From contig JBKCGB010000062.1 of NCBI GenBank assembly GCA_046303375.1, positions 1-26,898 on the forward strand: a stretch of DNA of 26,898 nucleotides. Reading direction: 5' to 3'. Shown piece by piece: positions 22,183 through 26,898 of the stretch. The first letter of the stretch is position 1. Each line of letters starts with the position of its first letter. The notes under the pieces were generated by a model. That model was not told where the DNA came from and did not search any database. It saw nothing but the letters and a program-made list of their open reading frames with translations. The DNA is from UBA965 sp046303375. Its GTDB lineage: Bacteria > Chloroflexota > Chloroflexia > Chloroflexales > Roseiflexaceae. The translations under genes were made by a program, and so were the position numbers.

Positions 22183-23918
22183 GCATAACGACTCCACGAT
22201 TTACCCGAGCGATGATACAGATGGCACGCCAACCGTTTGCCATCTACACATTTGGGCGGCTCCTCAATGTCATCTTTCCATTTGCAGTCATCGTCATAGA
22301 ACGTGAGCTATTTAACGCATACGGGTTATACACGTCGACACAGACATATTGGGGGGTTTTGCTCGTCTATGTGGCCATCATTGCGGCTCGTATCGGTGCG
22401 CTTTACAGCGAAGCCTGGGGCGATGTCACGTTTCGCTATCGCATCAAAGGAGTGCTCCAGCATAATACGCTGCATCAGGCCTTGCAACGTCCAGGTGCCC
22501 AGCCATTACCTGTATCGGCGCTTGAAGCCATCAATCGCTTGCGTGACGACGTAGATGAAGTTGCTGATTTTCCGTTATGGATACCCGAAGTTATCAGCAC
22601 GAGTAGTGTGGCAATCGGTGCATTTCTCATCATGGCACAGCTTGATCTGCAACTGAGCCTCATAAGCGTGTTGCCGCTGTTTGCACTCGGGGGAGCAGCC
22701 TATGCCATCTGGCCACACTACCTCAAGTTTCGCTATCAGGCCGGCGAACGCGAAGATGAATATACCAGCTTACTCGGGAGTCTGATTGCGGGAGCCACCA
22801 CATTACGCATGTGTGCACAAGCAGATGATGCACTCGCACACGTGCAACGCATCAGTGATCAACGACGACGCATCAATGTGTGGGCCATTGCACTATTCCA
22901 GGCACAACATTTCTTGGTTGATGCTGGGGTCGCCATCTGTGGCGCACTCATCTACTGGTATGCGGGGCAGGCCTTGGGACAAGGCACACTCGGTGTTGGT
23001 GATGTCTTGCTCTTGGCGAGTAGCCTAGGCATCATCGCATGGATGCCCAACGTGATTGCGACGTTTATCGGGGATTATGCCCAACAGCGTGTCTCGATTA
23101 CGCGTCTGACCGATTTCATGCCCGACGCCCCCATGCAGTTGATGCGCACCTATCCATGGTGGCGCATCCAACCAGTCATACATCATGTGCCTGCCCGCCC
23201 ACCCCTACAGTCGATGCAACTTCACGATGTCAGTTATCACCATGACGGCGGATTTGGCATACACAACGTTTCTCTCACAATCACACGTGGCTCGTTGACT
23301 GTGATTACTGGAGCAGTGGGAAGTGGCAAAAGTACCTTGCTGCACCTGTTGAGTGGGCTTCTACACCCACAATCAGGGCACATCTCTTGGAATGGTGATG
23401 CAATGACCCAGATTGGGGCGCCCGATGTCATCGCTGCAACACAGATTCCGTTTTTGCTGAGTGATTCGCTCCGTACCAATATCATGCTTGGTGCAAATGT
23501 GCCCGATTTGACTGATGTGCTCGCCGCTAGTGCCCTCACCCATGATGTGGCACAGCTGGCAGCAGGGCTCGATACCATCGTAGGGCCACGCGGTGTACGC
23601 TTATCTGGCGGGCAACGGCAACGCGTTGCCCTAGCACGGGTGTTGGTGCGCAATGCACAACTCTTGGTACTCGATGATATGACGAGTGCGGTGGATGTGA
23701 CCACCGAACAACACTTGTGGCAGACCCTACGACAGCATGGTACGGGCACACTTGTGGTGAGCAGCCATCGCCCTGGGATTATGCAACATGCCGACAGCAT
23801 CGTGGTACTCGATGCTGGGCGTGTAGTCGCCCAAGGCACGCTCATCGACCTGTTGCAACACAGTCCACACATGCAGCGTCTCTGGGCAGAAATCTCACCA
23901 CCTGAACGCACGTCATAA
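22179..23918 (+). CDS. ABC exporter half-transporter, subunit 2
   Basis: A 579-residue partner of the preceding subunit with the same layout: membrane domain (residues about 20-310), then ATPase with Walker A GAVGSGKST (378-386), Q-loop AATQIPFLLSDSLRTNIM, canonical signature LSGGQRQRVALAR (from 475), Walker B LLVLDDMTS (499-500) where the catalytic Glu is Asp500, and His530 in VVSSHRPG. The lost Glu here and the altered signature in subunit 1 would fall in the same composite ATP site, the usual pattern of heterodimeric exporters with one degenerate site. It ends the operon at the hairpin 23924-23962. Confidence 0.93.
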   Translation: MSITTPRFTRAMIQMARQPFAIYTFGRLLNVIFPFAVIVIERELFNAYGLYTSTQTYWGVLLVYVAIIAARIGALYSEAWGDVTFRYRIKGVLQHNTLHQALQRPGAQPLPVSALEAINRLRDDVDEVADFPLWIPEVISTSSVAIGAFLIMAQLDLQLSLISVLPLFALGGAAYAIWPHYLKFRYQAGEREDEYTSLLGSLIAGATTLRMCAQADDALAHVQRISDQRRRINVWAIALFQAQHFLVDAGVAICGALIYWYAGQALGQGTLGVGDVLLLASSLGIIAWMPNVIATFIGDYAQQRVSITRLTDFMPDAPMQLMRTYPWWRIQPVIHHVPARPPLQSMQLHDVSYHHDGGFGIHNVSLTITRGSLTVITGAVGSGKSTLLHLLSGLLHPQSGHISWNGDAMTQIGAPDVIAATQIPFLLSDSLRTNIMLGANVPDLTDVLAASALTHDVAQLAAGLDTIVGPRGVRLSGGQRQRVALARVLVRNAQLLVLDDMTSAVDVTTEQHLWQTLRQHGTGTLVVSSHRPGIMQHADSIVVLDAGRVVAQGTLIDLLQHSPHMQRLWAEISPPERTS

Positions 23919-23923
23919 TAATC

Positions 23924-23962
23924 GCCCACCCTCCGTACACATACGATGTACGGAGGGTGGGC
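23924..23962. terminator. perfect 16-bp hairpin between the ABC operon and the RCC1 gene
   Basis: GCCCACCCTCCGTACA (23924-23939) pairs fully with 23947-23962 around a 7-base loop. It lies 5 bases past the ABC stop and 16 bases past the RCC1-protein stop on the other strand, so it can serve both convergent transcripts. There is no T tract on either side. Confidence 0.65.
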
Positions 23963-23978
23963 ACGGTGAAGTTGGCAG

Positions 23979-26813
23979 TTACGGTGTGCGTGTACGCGAC
24001 GGTGTCCGTGTAGATGAGGGCGTCTTGGTGTATGACGGTGTGTATGTCTCGGTCGGTAACGCAGTATCCGAGGCCGTCAACGTGATGAGTGGGGTGCGTG
24101 TCGGTGTACGTGAGACCATAATATTGTGCATCGTACTCCCAAAGACGCGGTTGACACCGCTGCGGTAGCTCAACACCGAATTAATTGTTGAGATGCTCAC
24201 TCCCACAATGTCGCTCCCTGGACGGAATGCCTGTGGCGGGAAGCTCAGCACCCCATTTTCGTTTTGACCAAACGGGTAAACCACACCGCGCACATCGAGT
24301 AGTAGCGTGGTACCGCGCCCGGCTGCGATCTGTACCACATCTCTCGGATCACCAATCTTGCTAATCTGCCCAAACTGGTTGCTCCCCCATGCGACCACAC
24401 GCCCCGTATCGAGTAACGCCAACGAATGCCGGTCACCTGCTGCAATAGCCACCACATCGCGCAATCCCGCAGGCACACGACTTTGACCAGCATCATTAGC
24501 ACCCCAGGCCACCACCGTGCCATCGGAGCGCAGTGCCAGCGAGTGGCGCTCGCCAGCAGCTACCGCGATAACATTGCGCAAGCCACCAGGCACATTCGCT
24601 TGTAATGCGTCATTTCGTCCCCAGGCCACCACCGTGCCATCGTTTTTGAGAGCCAAGGCATGATTGGTACCCGCTGCTACGTCCACCACATCGTCCCATG
24701 CAGACACAGGGATAGCACGCTCACCAAAGGTGTTGCGTCCCCATGCATACAGCCGATTGTCGTACCCCACCGCATAGCTAGTCGTGTAGCCTGCTGCCAC
24801 ATCCAAGAACTGCATGGTTTGGAGCTCGGGAGGAATACGCGTTTGTCCCCACTGATTGAGTCCCCACGTCACTAATGTCCCATCTGCTTGAATACCCAAC
24901 ATGAACGAATGCCCAAGAGCGAGTTTGTTGAGCACCGAATTATCAAATGTCGGTGACGGTGTCCGTGTAATACTCGGGGTCAGGGTCTGCGTCAACGTGG
25001 GCGTCAGCGATGGTGTCAACGTGTTCGTTGGTGTCAGCGACGGTGTCAACGTGATTGTCGGCGTCAACGACGGCGTCAACGTCGTTGACGGGGTGTCTGT
25101 TTCGGTCGGCGTATCTGTCTCCGTAGGGGTATCCGTCGGCGTAATCGTGTACGTCGGGGTATACGTCTCGGTTTCCGTGGGTGTTTCGGTTTCGGTTGGC
25201 GTAAACGTCTCTGACGGTGTCATCGTTTCGGTCGGCGTATCCGTCTCCGTAGGGGTAGGTGTCATTGTAGGCGTAGACGTATCCGTTGACGTGGGTGTAT
25301 AGGTATTGGTGGGCGTTGGAGTAAATGTATCAGACGGCACACTAAAATTGACTGGTGCATCACTGACCGAGTTGATGATGGTGCTACCAACTACATTGGT
25401 GAAGCTCTTTTTGTTGACCGTATAGATACCTGCCGTAAACGTGCCTGCAGTCACCGATACCACACATCCGCCTAATCCAGCCACACTAAACCCACTGAGA
25501 TTGACAACGGTATCTGTGTTGGTCAGTGTCCCACCACACCCATTGGTAATATTAGTGATATACATGCCACGTGGAATCGTAAAACGGAAACCGTTGCCCG
25601 TGGCATTCGTACTATACGAATTCACGAGCACGATGTCGAGTTGTGCCGAACGCGTTGCAACTGCATCAAGCCACTCTGCTTCGAGGCTCAATCCTTGCAA
25701 GCCGACGTAAGTGTAATTTTCTTCGTTGTAGGTACCCGGATTACTTCCAATCGTGTACTGAATACCATACGCCACATTGTGAGTATTGGGGTCAGCATAA
25801 AACCCAAGATCCAGATTATTGTTGATCCGTCGATAGATATAATCGTATCCACCATAGCTTGTTTCATAAGCACCTTCAAAGGTGCTCATCCCGGTAGGAC
25901 GACGCACTTCTTTCATAGCCACAAAGACTTTGGTGTTGACTTCAACGGACATGACACGCTTGACTGGATTTGATACATAGACACCCACACCACTGTTGGA
26001 GCCTCCTGGTGCCGTGTCACCTGCCTTGTACAGCTTTACCATCGACGTATTGCCGCTTGGCACATTAATTGTGAACTGCTCAAGGAAATATGGATTCGGG
26101 TAGGTATATGTAATCGAACGAATCAATGAAAAGATGCGTCCACCCACGGTATGCGAATACGTAATAACCGCAGAGCCACTCCCATACATTGATGAACAAT
26201 TGCGCAATGTACCTGCAGTAGTAGTATCACCACACAACGTCGCCGAACCCGTCAAGCTCCCAATGGTGATATCACTGAACGTGGTATTACCAATCATACT
26301 TGAAGGACATGATGCCAAAATTGTACGCAGTGACGTTGCTGATCCAGGATTGGCTGCATCAGTACCACCACCAATAGACAACGCCACACCTTGATCTGCG
26401 TCAGCATAAAACTGCGTCACACCGCGCCAGTAAATGGCGTCGCCTTTGCTCGGACCACATTCAGACCGCGTCAAGTCAGTGATTTGCCGATTAAACTGCA
26501 TACGAATGCCGTCGTTCCCTGTCACATCCATGCCACCACCCGGATTGATGATGAGTGTCTTGGGCATGACAGCCTGTGGCATCACAGGTGCGAGACGTGT
26601 CCCTGCTACCGCAAAAAACGGCACTTCGGGGAAGTCGATGGGTTTACTCGTATATGTGTAAGTTCGTTTCGTCGCACTGGTTTGCTGGAGTACCACACTG
26701 ACACCAACGAGCATGATACCGACCACACTGACGAGCTGAATGACCATCCGCCACCGCCGTAGAATATTTCGGATTGTGTGTTGATTATGCAACGTCATAT
26801 CATTCATCCCCAT
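23979..26813 (-). CDS. large exported protein with Thr-Pro linkers and RCC1-type repeats
   Basis: An exported 944-residue protein with modular layout. An N-terminal basic segment and hydrophobic span (RRWRMVIQLVSVVGIMLVGVSVV) act as signal or anchor. Residues about 50-490 form an unrecognised Gly/Ser/Thr/Asn-rich beta domain ending in a DUF11-like stretch (GCVVSVTAGTFTAGIYTV). Residues about 495-622 are a Thr-Pro-rich linker with TPT and TPS units, encoded by GAC/GTC-rich DNA at about 24950-25330. Six RCC1-like blades of about 38-43 residues follow (consensus HSLALRSDGTVVAWGANDAGQ...GLRDVVAIAAG), enough for a beta-propeller. A second Thr-Pro/Arg tail (TPSSTRTPSRTRTP) ends it. The start is ATG 26813; 26807 and 26798 are also possible. 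Expected location is the cell surface; binding partner unknown. Confidence 0.85.
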   Translation of the reverse strand: MGMNDMTLHNQHTIRNILRRWRMVIQLVSVVGIMLVGVSVVLQQTSATKRTYTYTSKPIDFPEVPFFAVAGTRLAPVMPQAVMPKTLIINPGGGMDVTGNDGIRMQFNRQITDLTRSECGPSKGDAIYWRGVTQFYADADQGVALSIGGGTDAANPGSATSLRTILASCPSSMIGNTTFSDITIGSLTGSATLCGDTTTAGTLRNCSSMYGSGSAVITYSHTVGGRIFSLIRSITYTYPNPYFLEQFTINVPSGNTSMVKLYKAGDTAPGGSNSGVGVYVSNPVKRVMSVEVNTKVFVAMKEVRRPTGMSTFEGAYETSYGGYDYIYRRINNNLDLGFYADPNTHNVAYGIQYTIGSNPGTYNEENYTYVGLQGLSLEAEWLDAVATRSAQLDIVLVNSYSTNATGNGFRFTIPRGMYITNITNGCGGTLTNTDTVVNLSGFSVAGLGGCVVSVTAGTFTAGIYTVNKKSFTNVVGSTIINSVSDAPVNFSVPSDTFTPTPTNTYTPTSTDTSTPTMTPTPTETDTPTETMTPSETFTPTETETPTETETYTPTYTITPTDTPTETDTPTETDTPSTTLTPSLTPTITLTPSLTPTNTLTPSLTPTLTQTLTPSITRTPSPTFDNSVLNKLALGHSFMLGIQADGTLVTWGLNQWGQTRIPPELQTMQFLDVAAGYTTSYAVGYDNRLYAWGRNTFGERAIPVSAWDDVVDVAAGTNHALALKNDGTVVAWGRNDALQANVPGGLRNVIAVAAGERHSLALRSDGTVVAWGANDAGQSRVPAGLRDVVAIAAGDRHSLALLDTGRVVAWGSNQFGQISKIGDPRDVVQIAAGRGTTLLLDVRGVVYPFGQNENGVLSFPPQAFRPGSDIVGVSISTINSVLSYRSGVNRVFGSTMHNIMVSRTPTRTPLITLTASDTALPTETYTPSYTKTPSSTRTPSRTRTP
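24950..25335. repeat. degenerate tandem repeat encoding a Thr-Pro-rich linker
   Basis: Plus-strand text alternates GTC/GTT and GGN units such as GGTGTCAACGTG, GGTGTCAGCGACGGTGTCAA and GTCGGCGTATC, at roughly 12- to 36-base periods. Read on the minus strand it encodes TPT/TPS/TET units of the linker in the RCC1 protein. The periodicity is imperfect but several blocks (around 25000-25090) are near copies, giving a likely site of length variation. Confidence 0.7.
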
Positions 26814-26817
26814 CAAT

Positions 26818-26898
26818 TTATCGTTTAAACGTTGGTGTACGAGTCGGTGATGCCGTCGGTGATGCCGTCAACGTGCGTGACGGAGTCAACGTGATCGA
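26818..26898 (-). CDS. C-terminal end of a second Thr-Pro-rich protein (partial)
   Basis: The minus strand reads in one frame from the right edge to TAA at 26818-26820, giving 26 residues: ITLTPSRTLTASPTASPTRT followed by PTFKR. This matches the style of the tail and linker in the neighbouring RCC1 protein. It ends 4 bases before that gene's ATG (26813), so the two are likely in one operon. The rest lies outside the window, so domain content and start are unknown. Confidence 0.7.
   Translation of the reverse strand, partial: SITLTPSRTLTASPTASPTRTPTFKR

Noticed and set aside
23237..23929. 230-codon minus-strand frame over the second ABC ATPase domain
   Set aside because: It is antisense to the Walker A, signature and Walker B motifs and has Cys/Ser/Arg-biased composition.
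24901..25302. Plus-strand Val/Gly/Ser repeat protein across the linker repeat
   Set aside because: This is the complement of the Thr-Pro-coding repeat; the minus-strand reading is continuous with RCC1 blades and an export signal, so the plus frame is a repeat artefact.
24950..25335. CRISPR array
   Set aside because: Repeats are short, imperfect and without unique spacers of constant length; they keep a coding frame on the minus strand.

Overview
The window is an ordinary bacterial chromosome segment, densely packed and moderately GC-rich by eye, made of short housekeeping operons on both strands. I think the host is a member of the Chloroflexota (Chloroflexia-like). The evidence is a large exported protein with Thr-Pro-rich linkers and 38-residue RCC1 blades, a style common in that phylum, together with a dispersed partial his operon and a quinone-type PyrD. 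This assignment is inference; there is no rRNA to confirm it. I see no transposase, integrase, CRISPR array or phage gene.

Layout, left to right. At 1-750 on the minus strand lie a sigma70-like promoter and folded leader running off the left edge, a small Cys/His-rich gene that looks broken, and tRNA-Pro(TGG) with its own promoter and terminator. pyrD (+) and a GH13 neopullulanase-like hydrolase (-) follow and meet tail to tail with overlapping stop codons. Then come pth (+) and a minus-strand set: endonuclease IV, an M24 peptidase translationally coupled to it, and a GHMP sugar kinase. A plus-strand run follows: an unrecognised 204-residue protein, lspA and rluD; then an HDAC-like deacetylase leading into hisH, hisA, a 366-residue coiled-coil protein, hisF and a moaD-moaE fusion, closed by a strong hairpin. 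Leftward from 17.7 kb are dnaK, cvpA-like, rsfS and a small membrane protein. Rightward are aroQ, accB, xseA and xseB, then a short leader ORF in a foldable leader ahead of two half-transporters forming an asymmetric heterodimeric ABC exporter. The right end, minus strand, holds a 945-codon exported RCC1-repeat protein and the Thr-Pro-rich tail of a second protein directly upstream of it.

Functional themes: pyrimidine, histidine, shikimate, molybdopterin and fatty-acid precursor synthesis; DNA repair (Nfo, XseAB); translation and envelope upkeep (Pth, RluD, RsfS, tRNA-Pro, LspA); protein folding (DnaK). The least routine parts are the leader ORF ahead of the ABC pair (a possible attenuation system), the coiled-coil gene translationally locked between hisA and hisF, the MoaD-MoaE fusion that needs a cut after Gly-Gly, the structured leader at the left edge, and the tandem Thr-Pro-tailed surface proteins. 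All coordinates and motifs were read by eye; no database search or folding program was run.
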